Shown in pieces: positions 44,795 through 54,043 of a stretch of DNA of 64,000 nucleotides (within the stretch, counting starts at the first letter, position 1; each line of letters starts with the position of its first letter). The notes under the pieces were generated by a model. That model ran no database searches. It worked only from the letters and a program-made list of their open reading frames with translations, and had not been told where the DNA came from. The DNA is from RGIG9115 sp045128915 (GTDB taxonomy: Bacteria > Bacillota > Clostridia > UBA1381): assembly GCA_045128915.1 (NCBI GenBank), contig JBGVIT010000044.1:62001-126000 (forward strand), in the 5' to 3' direction. The translations under genes were made by a program, and so were the position numbers.

Positions 44795-45799
44795 ATGAGT
44801 GATGTAATTTTAGTGACCGGTGCAGCCGGATTTATCGGTTTTCACCTTTCAAAAAGACTTCTTGAAAGCGGTAAAACTATTGTTGGGTTTGATAATCTTA
44901 ACGATTATTATGACACTAAACTGAAAGATGCACGGCTCGATATTTTGTCAAAGTATGAGAGCTTTACGTTTATAAAAGGTGACTTGTCAGATAAGCATGC
45001 TGTTGATGAGCTTTTTGAAAAATATAAACCTGAAATAGTTGTTAATCTCGCAGCTCAGGCTGGTGTAAGATATTCCATAACTAATCCGGAGGCTTATATA
45101 AGCAGTAATCTTATAGGATTTTTTAATATCCTTGAAGCTTGTCGTAATAATCCTGTGAAGCATCTTGTTTATGCTTCAAGCTCATCTGTCTATGGCACAA
45201 ACAAAAAGATTCCTTATTCAACGGACGATAAGGTTGACAATCCCGTTTCCTTGTATGCAGCAACTAAGAAATCTAATGAGCTTATGGCTCATGCTTATTC
45301 CAAGCTTTATAAAATACCTGCGACGGGACTTAGATTTTTTACGGTTTACGGACCTTTTGGAAGACCTGATATGGCTTATTTTGGATTCACCAACAAGCTT
45401 GTTAAGGGTGAAAAAATACAAATTTTCAATTTTGGCGATATGAAGCGTGACTTTACATATATAGACGATATTGTAACCGGTGTTATAAATGTTATGAATA
45501 AACCGCCTGAAGAGAATGATGATGGAGCGCTTTATAAGGTATATAACATAGGTAACAATAAGCCTGAAAATCTTTTGTATTTTGTAGAAACTTTGGAAAA
45601 GTGTTTGATGAAAGAAGGAATAATAAATAAAGAGGCTGAAAAAGAGCTTCTGCCTATGCAGCCGGGGGATGTGTATCAGACATATGCTGATGTTGATGAC
45701 CTTATAAGAGATTTTGATTTCAAGCCAAATACAAGTCTTGAAGAAGGACTTTCAAGATTTGCAAAATGGTATAGAGAATTTTATACGGAGGGAAAATAA
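44795..45799 (+). CDS. UDP-glucuronate 4-epimerase (CapI/GAE type)
   Basis: 334 residues. LVTGAAGFIGFHLSKRLLES, FDNLNDYYDTKLKDARL (family-specific), AAQAGVRYSI, YAASSSVYG, SLYAATKKSNELMAHAYS and FTVYGPFGRPDMAYF. This set marks the UDP-glucuronate to UDP-galacturonate epimerases rather than GalE. Located next to ugd, which supplies its substrate. Confidence 0.9.
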   Translation: MSDVILVTGAAGFIGFHLSKRLLESGKTIVGFDNLNDYYDTKLKDARLDILSKYESFTFIKGDLSDKHAVDELFEKYKPEIVVNLAAQAGVRYSITNPEAYISSNLIGFFNILEACRNNPVKHLVYASSSSVYGTNKKIPYSTDDKVDNPVSLYAATKKSNELMAHAYSKLYKIPATGLRFFTVYGPFGRPDMAYFGFTNKLVKGEKIQIFNFGDMKRDFTYIDDIVTGVINVMNKPPEENDDGALYKVYNIGNNKPENLLYFVETLEKCLMKEGIINKEAEKELLPMQPGDVYQTYADVDDLIRDFDFKPNTSLEEGLSRFAKWYREFYTEGK

Positions 45800-45800
45800 C

Positions 45801-46994
45801 ATGAAAATTGCAGTCGCAGGAACAGGTTACGTCGGACTTTCAAATGCTATATTGTTAGCTCAGAATCATGAGGTGTGGGCAGTTGATATAATACCTGAAA
45901 AGGTTGAAATGATAAACAACAAAAAATCTCCCATAGTTGATGCGGAAATAGAAGAATTTCTCGCATCCGAAAAGCTTAACCTTACAGCTACAACAGATGG
46001 TGATAAAGCATATAAAGGCGCTGAATTTGTTATAATTTCAACACCTACCAATTACGATCCTCAGAAGAACTATTTTGACACTTCAAGCGTTGAATCGGTA
46101 ATAGAAAATGTTATGCGAATCAATCCTGATGCCATAATGGTTGTAAAATCCACAGTTCCGGTTGGATTTACAGAAGATATGAGAGAAAAGTATAATTGCG
46201 ATAAGCTTATGTTCTCTCCTGAATTCTTGCGAGAGGGAAGGGCTTTGTATGACAATCTTTACCCTTCAAGAATTATAGTTGGTGCAGTTGATGACTTAAA
46301 GGATAAAGCGAAAGAATTTGCAGGTCTTTTGGCGGAGGGCGCAATAAAAGAAGATATACCGATGCTGATTATGAATTCTACTGAGGCAGAAGCAGTAAAG
46401 CTTTTTGCCAACACATATCTTGCACTGAGAGTTTCATATTTCAATGAGCTTGATACATATGCAGAAGTAAGAGGACTTAATACAAAGTCAATCATTGAAG
46501 GCGTAGGCTTAGATCCCAGAATCGGCAGTCATTATAACAATCCGTCATTTGGATACGGCGGATATTGTCTGCCAAAAGATACAAAGCAGCTTCTTGCAAA
46601 CTATAATGATGTTCCAAATAACATTATCGGTGCAATAGTAGATGCAAACCGTACCAGAAAAGATTATGTTGCAGACCGCATTTTGCAGCTTGCCGGATTT
46701 GGAACTAAGAAAAATCCTGTGGTTGGAGTTTATCGCCTTACTATGAAATCAGGAAGCGATAATTTCCGCCAAAGCTCTATTCAGGGCGTAATGAAGCGTA
46801 TAAAAGCAAAGGGTGTAGAAGTAATGGTTTACGAACCCACTCTTAATGAAGAGGAATTCTTCAATTCAAAAGTTACTCATGACCTTGAATACTTTAAAGA
46901 AAGCTGTGATGTTATAGTAGCAAACAGATTCAATAAGGAAATTGAAGATGTTATGGATAAGGTATATACAAGAGATTTGTTTTTTAGAGATTAA
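45801..46994 (+). CDS. ugd: UDP-glucose 6-dehydrogenase
   Basis: 397 residues. KIAVAGTGYVGLSNAILLAQ (NAD site), ISTPTNYD, KSTVPVGFT, FSPEFLREG, and catalytic cysteine in GYGGYCLPKDTKQL. Oxidises UDP-glucose to UDP-glucuronate. ATG 45801 lies 1 base after the epimerase stop region and follows GGAGGGAAAA; an in-frame extension upstream lies inside the epimerase gene and is rejected. Confidence 0.96.
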   Translation: MKIAVAGTGYVGLSNAILLAQNHEVWAVDIIPEKVEMINNKKSPIVDAEIEEFLASEKLNLTATTDGDKAYKGAEFVIISTPTNYDPQKNYFDTSSVESVIENVMRINPDAIMVVKSTVPVGFTEDMREKYNCDKLMFSPEFLREGRALYDNLYPSRIIVGAVDDLKDKAKEFAGLLAEGAIKEDIPMLIMNSTEAEAVKLFANTYLALRVSYFNELDTYAEVRGLNTKSIIEGVGLDPRIGSHYNNPSFGYGGYCLPKDTKQLLANYNDVPNNIIGAIVDANRTRKDYVADRILQLAGFGTKKNPVVGVYRLTMKSGSDNFRQSSIQGVMKRIKAKGVEVMVYEPTLNEEEFFNSKVTHDLEYFKESCDVIVANRFNKEIEDVMDKVYTRDLFFRD

Positions 46995-47021
46995 TAGATT
47001 GTTCTGGAGTGATTACTTATA

Positions 47022-48290
47022 ATGAGTACAAAAGGAAAGAAGCTTCTTATTTTGTGCGGTAATGTTGTACATATAAAAGTTGTACAAGCAGCAAAAGAAA
47101 TGGGCGTGTTTACGATAGTTACTGATTCGCTGCCTATTGAGAAAGCTCCTGCAAAACAAATTGCAGATGAACCGTTATATATTAACGTTTTAGATGTTGA
47201 CAGTATAGTTGAGTACTGCAAAAATAACGGAGTAGATGGAGTTATAAATTTTTGTAACGACATCGGTCAACGTCCTTACCAGCAAATTTGCGAACGACTT
47301 GGTCTCCCGTGTTTTGGTACAAGAGAACAGTTTCATAAGCTTACTGACAAATGTGCGTTTAAAAATATGTGCGTTGACAACGGAGTTGATGTAATACCTC
47401 AATATATGGAGGAAGATGTAAACCTCGGTAATGTTGAATATCCGGTTTTTGTAAAACCTGCTGACAGCAGGGGTTCAAGAGGTCAAAGTGTCTGCAATAG
47501 TCATGCTGAAGTAAAAAATGCTATAATCAAAGCACAAGCTGAATCATCAACTGGTGAAGTGCTTATTGAAAAATATATGTATGGTTATCCTGATTTCACT
47601 GCAACATATTTGGTTGTAGATGGAGAACCTATACTTGTTCGAACAGGTGACGGATATGTGGGCGCAGAAAAGGATGGCCTTCAAAAGCAAGCTATGTGTT
47701 ATGTGTCTCCATCTCATTATACTCCTATGTATATGGAGTACGTCAATGAGAGAGTTTGCAAGTGTCTGAAAGAGATGGGGCTTGTCAATGGACCTGTATT
47801 TTTGCAGGGGTTTGTTGATGGCAATACAGTGCGGTTTTATGATCAGGGGTTGAGATTCCCGGGAGCAGAGTATGAACGTATGTTGGCAGACGAAATGAGT
47901 ATTGACCTAATGAAAGAAATCATTAACTTTTCTTTGGAGGGCAGCTTTAGAATTAATAAAAACACATTAAAAGAGACATATTTGCTAAAGAATAATATTT
48001 GTGCACAGTTATTAATATCTGTGGGCGCCGGTGAAATTGCTACCATTGAAGGATTAGATGAAATATTAGCACATTCCGGAGTGGTGTGTGTAGCGCAAAG
48101 AAAGTTCGTGGGAACTGTAACAAGTGCAAGCGGCGATGTAAAACAGCGTATGTGTGAGATTGTTTTGTTTGCTGAAGATAAGCCTGAAATCAAATCCCTT
48201 ATTGAATGGGTATATAAAACATTGAAAGTCAAAGATAAATTTGGCAAAGATTTGATAGTGTCACGGGTTGATGTGCGACGGATCTTGTGA
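47022..48290 (+). CDS. ATP-grasp ligase, carbamoyl-phosphate-synthase-like (paralogue A)
   Basis: 422 residues. An N-terminal Rossmann-like preATP-grasp part (LLILCGNVVHIKVVQAAKEM; INFCNDIGQRPYQQICERLG) followed by an ATP-grasp domain (YPVFVKPADSRGSRGQSVC as lysine/loop; VFLQGFVDGNTVRFYDQGLR in place of the usual ExN metal motif) and a C-terminal lid. ATP-grasp enzymes form amide, ester or thioester bonds via acyl phosphates. Nearly the same as the gene at 49492, flanking an unrelated ATP-grasp gene. Substrate unknown; position beside ugd suggests a role in decorating the polymer. Confidence 0.82.
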   Translation: MSTKGKKLLILCGNVVHIKVVQAAKEMGVFTIVTDSLPIEKAPAKQIADEPLYINVLDVDSIVEYCKNNGVDGVINFCNDIGQRPYQQICERLGLPCFGTREQFHKLTDKCAFKNMCVDNGVDVIPQYMEEDVNLGNVEYPVFVKPADSRGSRGQSVCNSHAEVKNAIIKAQAESSTGEVLIEKYMYGYPDFTATYLVVDGEPILVRTGDGYVGAEKDGLQKQAMCYVSPSHYTPMYMEYVNERVCKCLKEMGLVNGPVFLQGFVDGNTVRFYDQGLRFPGAEYERMLADEMSIDLMKEIINFSLEGSFRINKNTLKETYLLKNNICAQLLISVGAGEIATIEGLDEILAHSGVVCVAQRKFVGTVTSASGDVKQRMCEIVLFAEDKPEIKSLIEWVYKTLKVKDKFGKDLIVSRVDVRRIL

Positions 48291-48321
48291 AAAATAAATT
48301 GACACTGAGGAGGGTTAAGGT

Positions 48322-49476
48322 TTGGAATTAATCAGGGGAAGATGGTCGAAAAAATATATAAATTGTCCTGAAGATAAACGTGATTACGATATAATGCGTC
48401 GAGGATTTATGCAGTCACATGAAAATATAGCATTATGTTATTGTGAAAAATTTTCACCTCCGGAGCTAAGCGCGGATGAGAAAAAAGAAATTTTGGAATA
48501 TTGGGCTAAATTTGGCATCAAAATTTATGATTATAATTGGCATCGGATGTATTATCATGCCACTGGAATCCACGATCCGCGTTTTATACCGGATTTAGTT
48601 GCCGGGCTTGTTGTATATGAGTATTATAATGACAGAGCTTTTGAGCCTACTTGGCGTGATAAAAATATGTTTCAGCGATTGCTACCGGATGTTCCTATGC
48701 CAAAAACACTTGGCAGACGAATAAGAGGACGTTATCTGCAGGATTCTATAGGGTATATTGATAGCCTTGAATCTTTTGCTGAAACTGTTTGGGAGGCTGT
48801 TGGTCCTAATAAAGATATTATTATAAAAAATACAAGAGATACTGGGTTTGGAAAAGGAGTAAAAAAGTATCACGTTTCATGCTATGAAGATATTTTATCT
48901 GTTTTAGAACAATGGTGCAAGGTTGCTGATTTTATTATTCAGTCTTATGTTTGTCAACATGATGTTTTGAAAAGCTTTAATGAATTATCATCCAACATGA
49001 TTCGTATATGCTCCTGGCGACATGGAAACAATGTAGATATTATGTTTGCTGCTGCAAGAGTTGGGGTGGATGATTCATTTACAGATGTTTCGTTTGTCAA
49101 TGGCGAAGAAAGAGTAAATATTGTAGGGATTACTCATGATGGTTATTTCAAAGATAAAATGATTGACCAGAATGGTCATTTTGTAAAGCAACTACCTGGC
49201 ATGATTGCTGTGCCGGCGTGGGACAAAATTATATCTGTTATAAAGAAAAATCATTTATCTATTGATAATTTTGATATAGTTGGTTGGGACTTTACAGTAG
49301 ATGAAACAGGAGAACCACTATGCTTTGAATGGAATATATCATGGCCGGGTACAGTGCTTTATCAATTTGCAAACGGTCCGCTGTATGGAGATAAAACAGA
49401 AGAAGTGTTTGCATTCTTAAATGACGAGAAAACCAGATATAATTATATTCCTTATTATATGAAATTGAATAGGTAA
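48322..49476 (+). CDS. Sugar-transfer-associated ATP-grasp protein (PF14397-like)
   Basis: 384 residues. The opening (WSKKYINCPEDKRDYDIMRRG), DYNWHRMYYHATGIHDPRFIPD, IIKNTRDTGFGKGVKKYHV and VGWDFTVDETGEPLCFEWN (metal-binding acidic residues) fit the ATPgrasp_ST family found in polysaccharide and sugar-transfer loci. TTG start at 48322, after GAGGAGGG. Enclosed by two near-identical ATP-grasp paralogues. Confidence 0.82.
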   Translation: MELIRGRWSKKYINCPEDKRDYDIMRRGFMQSHENIALCYCEKFSPPELSADEKKEILEYWAKFGIKIYDYNWHRMYYHATGIHDPRFIPDLVAGLVVYEYYNDRAFEPTWRDKNMFQRLLPDVPMPKTLGRRIRGRYLQDSIGYIDSLESFAETVWEAVGPNKDIIIKNTRDTGFGKGVKKYHVSCYEDILSVLEQWCKVADFIIQSYVCQHDVLKSFNELSSNMIRICSWRHGNNVDIMFAAARVGVDDSFTDVSFVNGEERVNIVGITHDGYFKDKMIDQNGHFVKQLPGMIAVPAWDKIISVIKKNHLSIDNFDIVGWDFTVDETGEPLCFEWNISWPGTVLYQFANGPLYGDKTEEVFAFLNDEKTRYNYIPYYMKLNR

Positions 49477-49491
49477 TGAAAGGAAAATGTT

Positions 49492-50757
49492 ATGGATTAC
49501 AAGCAGAAAAAGCTTTTGATTTTGTGCGGCAATGTTGTACATGTAAAGGTTGTAGAAGCTGCCAAAGCTATGGGCGTATATACTATAGTTACTGATTCTC
49601 TTCCTTTAAAGGAAGCTCCTGCAAAACAAATTGCAGATGAAGCGTTATATATTAATGTTTTGGATGTTGACAGTATAGTTGAATACTGTAAGAATAATGG
49701 GGTTGATGGAGTATTAAATTTTTGTAATGACATTGGACAACGTCCCCACCAGCAGATATGTGAAAGGCTTGGACTTCCTTGTTATGGAACAAAAGAACAG
49801 TTTTATAAGCTTACTGATAAAAATGCTTTTAAAAAAATGTGTATAGAAAACGGTGTTGATGTAATACCACAGTACACAGAAGAAGACGTCCGCAAAAATA
49901 ATGTTGAATATCCGGTATTGGTTAAACCGGTTGATAGCAGAGGATCTCGCGGACAAGCAGTTTGCCATGATAAAGCTGAGTTGGAGGTTGCTTTAGTAAA
50001 TGCAAAAAAAGAATCCACCAACGGTCAGGCAATAATCGAAAAATATATGGCAGGTAAGCAGGATTTTTCCATGACGTATATTTTCAAAGATGGAAATGCA
50101 AATCTTACTCGTACAGGAGACCGTTATCTGGGTTCAAGGAATGATGGGCTTAATAAGCAGTGCATAGGCTCTGTTTCTCCGTCTGTTCATACACAAATGT
50201 ATTTGGAGAAAGTTCATGACAGAGTTGTAAATGCAATTAAGTCAATGGGAATAAAGAATGCACCGGTGTTTATGCAAGGCTTTATAGATGGTGATACAGT
50301 CCGGTTTTATGATCCGGGACTAAGATGCCCGGGAACAGAATATGAAAAGCTTCTTGAGCAAGCAACCGGAATTAATCTTATGAAAGAGATGATAGCAGTT
50401 GCACTTGGTGGAGAAATAAATGATTATGACGGTCGGTTGAAAGATGCCTATAAGCTAAACGGTAAAGTTTCGGTACAGCTGTTGGTATCTGCTCGTGGCG
50501 GCACTATAGGCGTGTTTGATGGTCTTGAGGAAATTAAAAACAACCCTGATGTAGTTACTGTTGCGCAGCGATATTTTGTTGGGGAAACAGTTCATCAAAC
50601 GGGAGATGTTAAGCAAAGAATTTGTGAAATAGTAATTCTTACAGATAAAGAAAGAGCAAAGGAAACAGTTAAGTGGGTACAATCTAAGCTTGTTGTTCTT
50701 GATGAAAATGGAGAAAATATGCTGGTTTCGCAATTTAATGCGGATGTTCTAAATTAA
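49492..50757 (+). CDS. ATP-grasp ligase (paralogue A')
   Basis: 421 residues. Closely similar to the protein at 47022 through the whole length; the stretch LYINVLDVDSIVEYCKNNG and many others are identical, and the DNA is alike too, so the duplication is recent. Motifs: YPVLVKPVDSRGSRGQAVC and VFMQGFIDGDTVRFYDPGLR. The two diverge most around residues 140-260, which in ATP-grasp enzymes shape the substrate pocket, so they may act on different partners. GAAAGG ribosome site. Confidence 0.82.
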   Translation: MDYKQKKLLILCGNVVHVKVVEAAKAMGVYTIVTDSLPLKEAPAKQIADEALYINVLDVDSIVEYCKNNGVDGVLNFCNDIGQRPHQQICERLGLPCYGTKEQFYKLTDKNAFKKMCIENGVDVIPQYTEEDVRKNNVEYPVLVKPVDSRGSRGQAVCHDKAELEVALVNAKKESTNGQAIIEKYMAGKQDFSMTYIFKDGNANLTRTGDRYLGSRNDGLNKQCIGSVSPSVHTQMYLEKVHDRVVNAIKSMGIKNAPVFMQGFIDGDTVRFYDPGLRCPGTEYEKLLEQATGINLMKEMIAVALGGEINDYDGRLKDAYKLNGKVSVQLLVSARGGTIGVFDGLEEIKNNPDVVTVAQRYFVGETVHQTGDVKQRICEIVILTDKERAKETVKWVQSKLVVLDENGENMLVSQFNADVLN

Positions 50758-50783
50758 ATTTAATCACAAAGGAGAGATAATTA

Positions 50784-52088
50784 ATGTCACCTGCGGTTTT
50801 GAGTCTTATAATTTTCGCTGTTGTTGTTGCTTTATTTATATGGAATAAGCTTTCAACTTCAACAGTAGCACTGTTAGGTCTTGTTGCTATGATGCTAACA
50901 AATGTTGTATCATTCAATGATGCATTCAAAAATTTTGGTAGTAGTACTATTTTGCTTATATGTGCTATGATGGTTGTTGGACAAGCTGCTTTTAATACAG
51001 GTCTTGCGCAGCTTGTGGGTAACAAAGTCATACAGCTTGCGCGAGGTAACGAGAGATTGGTTGTAATATTGAGTACGGCGATAACAGCTATTATTTCAGC
51101 GTTTCTATCTAATATTGCTACTCTTGCCATTATGATTTCTATTTTGACAAGTGTGGCTTCATCCAATGATAGAGTGCGTTTTAAAAATGTTATCATGCCT
51201 GTTTCAATGGCTGCGGTTATTGGCGGTGCAGCAACCTTGGTTGGCTCTACAACTCAGCTTACAGCAAATGGATTGCTTGAAGAGTATCTCGGAGCGGGTA
51301 ATGGATTTAATTTTTTCAGTTTCGCTATTCCTGGTTTTTTAATAATTGCAGTTTTGGTGTTATATGCAGGTTTTATAGGTTATCCTTTAGGTAAAAAAAT
51401 ATGGGGTAATCAAGATGATTATACATTTGTTCCGGTTTCAAAAGAAGAGAACTCTCAAAAAACATACAGTAAAACAAAGATGATAGTTATGGCGATTATA
51501 TTTTGTATAACAATAGTGCTTTTTGTGTTAGCGGACCAGATTAAGGAATTTATTCCTGCATTTAATATAGGAGTGGTTGCTCTTATTTCGGCACTTACTT
51601 GTGTTTTGACTGGTTGCATTTCCCATAAAGATGCACTTAAAAGTATAAATTGGAATCTTGCTATTTGGTTCTGTGCTTGTCTTGGAATTGCAGCAGGCCT
51701 TAATTCAAGCGGTGGCGGTGAGATGCTTGCAAATTGGTTTATTGGCTTATTTGGTGAAAATGTTTCACCTTATATGTTGTATGCAGCGTTTTTGGTTTTG
51801 GTTGTTGTGCTGACACAGTTTTTGTCAAATTCAACAGTTCTTACAATTATTCTGCCAATCGTATTTTCTATTACTCAAGGTATGGGCTATAATACATATT
51901 CGTTTTCAATAGGTCTTACAATAGCAGCAGCCATGGCAGTTGCAACTCCGCTTGCTAACACTACAATAGGTATGTCGATGGTAGCTAACTATAAGTTCAG
52001 TGATTATTTAAAATACGCGGGCCCGATGACTTTGATTGCATTATTAATATTATTCTTCCTTGTTCCTGCGCTATATCCGCTTGTGTGA
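50784..52088 (+). CDS. SLC13/DASS-family anion (dicarboxylate/sulfate) transporter
   Basis: 434 residues, about 11-12 hydrophobic segments. Family motifs: SAFLSNIATLAIMISI and LTQFLSNSTVLTIILPI (paired SNT/SN-T substrate and sodium motifs), and GGAATLVGSTTQLTANGLL. Members move citrate, succinate, other dicarboxylates or sulfate with sodium. Being the last gene of the ATP-grasp triad, it may import the carboxylate that the ligases use. GGAGAGA before the ATG; terminator follows. Confidence 0.86.
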   Translation: MSPAVLSLIIFAVVVALFIWNKLSTSTVALLGLVAMMLTNVVSFNDAFKNFGSSTILLICAMMVVGQAAFNTGLAQLVGNKVIQLARGNERLVVILSTAITAIISAFLSNIATLAIMISILTSVASSNDRVRFKNVIMPVSMAAVIGGAATLVGSTTQLTANGLLEEYLGAGNGFNFFSFAIPGFLIIAVLVLYAGFIGYPLGKKIWGNQDDYTFVPVSKEENSQKTYSKTKMIVMAIIFCITIVLFVLADQIKEFIPAFNIGVVALISALTCVLTGCISHKDALKSINWNLAIWFCACLGIAAGLNSSGGGEMLANWFIGLFGENVSPYMLYAAFLVLVVVLTQFLSNSTVLTIILPIVFSITQGMGYNTYSFSIGLTIAAAMAVATPLANTTIGMSMVANYKFSDYLKYAGPMTLIALLILFFLVPALYPLV

Positions 52089-52093
52089 TTTAT

Positions 52094-52133
52094 AAAAAGC
52101 CAGAACTCCGAATTTGCGGAGCTCTGGCTTTTT
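52094..52133 (+). terminator. Terminator closing the polysaccharide locus
   Basis: AAAAAGCCAGA-A-CTCCG (52094-52110), loop AATTTG, CGGAG-C-TCTGGCTTTTT (52117-52133): 16 pairs with one mismatch. Confidence 0.9.
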
Positions 52134-52183
52134 CAATATATTGTGGTATAGTCAAAAAAAAGCAATTATTTTCCCAAAATGTC

Positions 52184-52212
52184 TTGACAAAAAATGCAAA
52201 TTAGTTTAGAAT
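52184..52212 (+). promoter_or_regulatory. Promoter upstream of the rny leader / 6S-like RNA
   Basis: TTGACA (52184-52189) and TAGAAT (52207-52212), spacer 17. The RNase Y start is 236 bases further on. Confidence 0.85.
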
Positions 52213-52218
52213 GTATTT

Positions 52219-52440
52219 GTATGCTAATATTTCTTTAAATATTTTCTGTATTATTAATAATGAACTTATCCAACCAGGATATGTGTAGTTGATTATACTA
52301 AAATGGAGCATTCTTTGACTTTGGAACGCTCGTTTGACTACATAGCGGCTTATTAACCTGCAAAATGCTTTGCTGTGTGCGGTGAAGCTTGAGGGCTTTA
52401 CCTGCGGCGTTCATTTTAAGAGAATGTATCCCAAATTAAT
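52219..52440 (+). ncRNA. Structured RNA, 6S-like or rny leader
   Basis: No protein gene fits this gap. Long-range pairing TAAAATG (52299-52305) with CATTTTA (52412-52418) resembles the 6S RNA terminal stem; ACCTGCGGCG before the 3' strand resembles the E. coli 6S end (CCTGCGGCG). Inside are GAGC-a-TTC/GAA-c-GCTC (52306-52331), GCAAA-ATGC-TTTGC (52360-52373) and GAAGC/GGCTT (52384-52397). GGATA (52277-52281) can pair either with TATCC at 52267-52271 or at 52427-52431. No terminator lies between it and rny. Ends are estimates. Confidence 0.45.
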
Positions 52441-52447
52441 TTAGGGG

Positions 52448-54013
52448 GTGCTTGATATAGAAAAGATAGAGATTATACTAATTTGTGCGCTTGCGTTCTT
52501 TGCACTTCTCAATATTGCTTCATTCTTTTGCGGCATTGCATACAGAAAGAAAATTGCCGAAGCTAAGCTTGGCTCTGCTGAGAAGGAAGCAAAGAGTATA
52601 GTTGATGAAGCCTACAAGGCTGCAGATGCAAAAAAACGTGAGCTTTTGCTTGAAGCAAAGGAAGAGAATCAGAAGCTGAGAGCTGATCTTGATAAGGAAA
52701 TGAAGGAAAGAAGAACCGAAATTTCACGTCAGGAACGCAGACTTACTCAGAAAGAAGAAAACCTCGACCGTAAGACCGAAGCTCTTGAAAAGAAAGACAA
52801 TACTCTCAATCAGAAGCTTAAGGAGCTTGAGCAAAAAAATCAGGAAATCATAGAAATAAAGAAAGAGCAAACATTACAGCTTGAAAAAATTTCAGGTATG
52901 ACTCGCGAAGAAGCGGTTGATGTCCTCATGAAAGAAATCGAGGAAGAAACACGTCACGACGCAGCTAAGCTCGTTAAGGAAATAGAGCAGGAAGCAAAAG
53001 AAAATGCTGAACGCAATGCAAAGAATATCGTTGCAATGTCTATTCAGAGAGTTGCAGCTGACCACGTGGCTGAAACAACAGTTTCAGTGGTAAACCTTCC
53101 CAACGACGAAATGAAGGGAAGAATTATCGGCCGTGAAGGACGTAATATAAGAACACTCGAAACTATGACCGGAGTAGAGCTTATCATAGACGATACTCCG
53201 GAAGCAGTTATAGTTTCAAGCTTTGATCCTGTCAGAAGAGAGGTTGCAAAGCTTGCTCTTGAAAAGCTTATTTCCGACGGTAGAATTCATCCTACAAGAA
53301 TTGAAGAAAGCGTTGATAAGGCTAAGAAAGAGGTTGAAGCTCTTATTAAGCAGGAAGGCGAAAATGCTACCTTTGAAACAGGCGTGCATGGACTTCATCC
53401 TGAACTTATTAAGCTTCTTGGTAAGCTTAGATTCCGTACAAGCTACGGTCAGAACGTTCTTCGTCATTCAATCGAGGTATCACACCTTGCCGGTGTAATG
53501 GCAGGTGAACTCGGACTTGATGTTAAGCTCGCAAAGCGTGCAGGTCTTCTTCATGACATTGGTAAATCCGTTGACCATGAAATCGAAGGCTCACACGTTA
53601 CAATCGGAGCTGACATTGCTAAAAAATATCGCGAAAACAAGGATGTTATCCATGCTATCATGGCACATCATGGCGATGTTGAACCTGAAACCCTTGTTGC
53701 TTGCTTAGTTCAGGCTGCAGATGCTATTTCTGCTGCTCGTCCGGGTGCAAGACGTGAAAATCTCGAAACATATATCCAAAGACTCCAGAAGCTTGAGGAT
53801 ATTGCCAACGAGTTTGACGGTGTTGATAAATCATTTGCTATTCAGGCAGGCCGTGAGATAAGAATTATGGTTAAGCCTGACGCCGTAAACGACGAGGGAA
53901 TGGTACTTGTGGCACGTGATATCGCAAAGAAAATCGAGGCAGAACTCGAATATCCCGGCCAAATCAAAGTAAGTCTGATTCGTGAAACGAGAGCGGTAGA
54001 TTACGCAAAATAA
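52448..54013 (+). CDS. rny: Ribonuclease Y
   Basis: 521 residues. One N-terminal membrane helix (about 8-30), a long charged coiled coil (about 35-190), a KH domain (GRIIGREGRNIRTLE) and an HD domain (HSIEVSHLAG, LLHDIGKSVDHE). Membrane-bound endonuclease that starts mRNA decay in Bacillota. The start is taken as GTG 52448, which overlaps the AGGGGG purine run; no ATG or TTG in frame lies at better spacing, so the true start is slightly uncertain. Preceded by a long structured leader. Confidence 0.95.
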   Translation: MLDIEKIEIILICALAFFALLNIASFFCGIAYRKKIAEAKLGSAEKEAKSIVDEAYKAADAKKRELLLEAKEENQKLRADLDKEMKERRTEISRQERRLTQKEENLDRKTEALEKKDNTLNQKLKELEQKNQEIIEIKKEQTLQLEKISGMTREEAVDVLMKEIEEETRHDAAKLVKEIEQEAKENAERNAKNIVAMSIQRVAADHVAETTVSVVNLPNDEMKGRIIGREGRNIRTLETMTGVELIIDDTPEAVIVSSFDPVRREVAKLALEKLISDGRIHPTRIEESVDKAKKEVEALIKQEGENATFETGVHGLHPELIKLLGKLRFRTSYGQNVLRHSIEVSHLAGVMAGELGLDVKLAKRAGLLHDIGKSVDHEIEGSHVTIGADIAKKYRENKDVIHAIMAHHGDVEPETLVACLVQAADAISAARPGARRENLETYIQRLQKLEDIANEFDGVDKSFAIQAGREIRIMVKPDAVNDEGMVLVARDIAKKIEAELEYPGQIKVSLIRETRAVDYAK

Positions 54014-54043
54014 TCAACCGTAATCCACAGAATTAGAAATAAT

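Noticed and set aside
45714..45800. N-terminal extension of ugd
   Set aside because: It lies within the epimerase gene; the strong GGAGGG site points to ATG 45801, which gives the canonical KIAVAGTGYVG start.
28629..52088. Horizontally acquired mobile island
   Set aside because: AT-richness and gene content would fit transfer, but no integrase, transposase, insertion sequence or flanking direct repeat is visible, so I do not call it.
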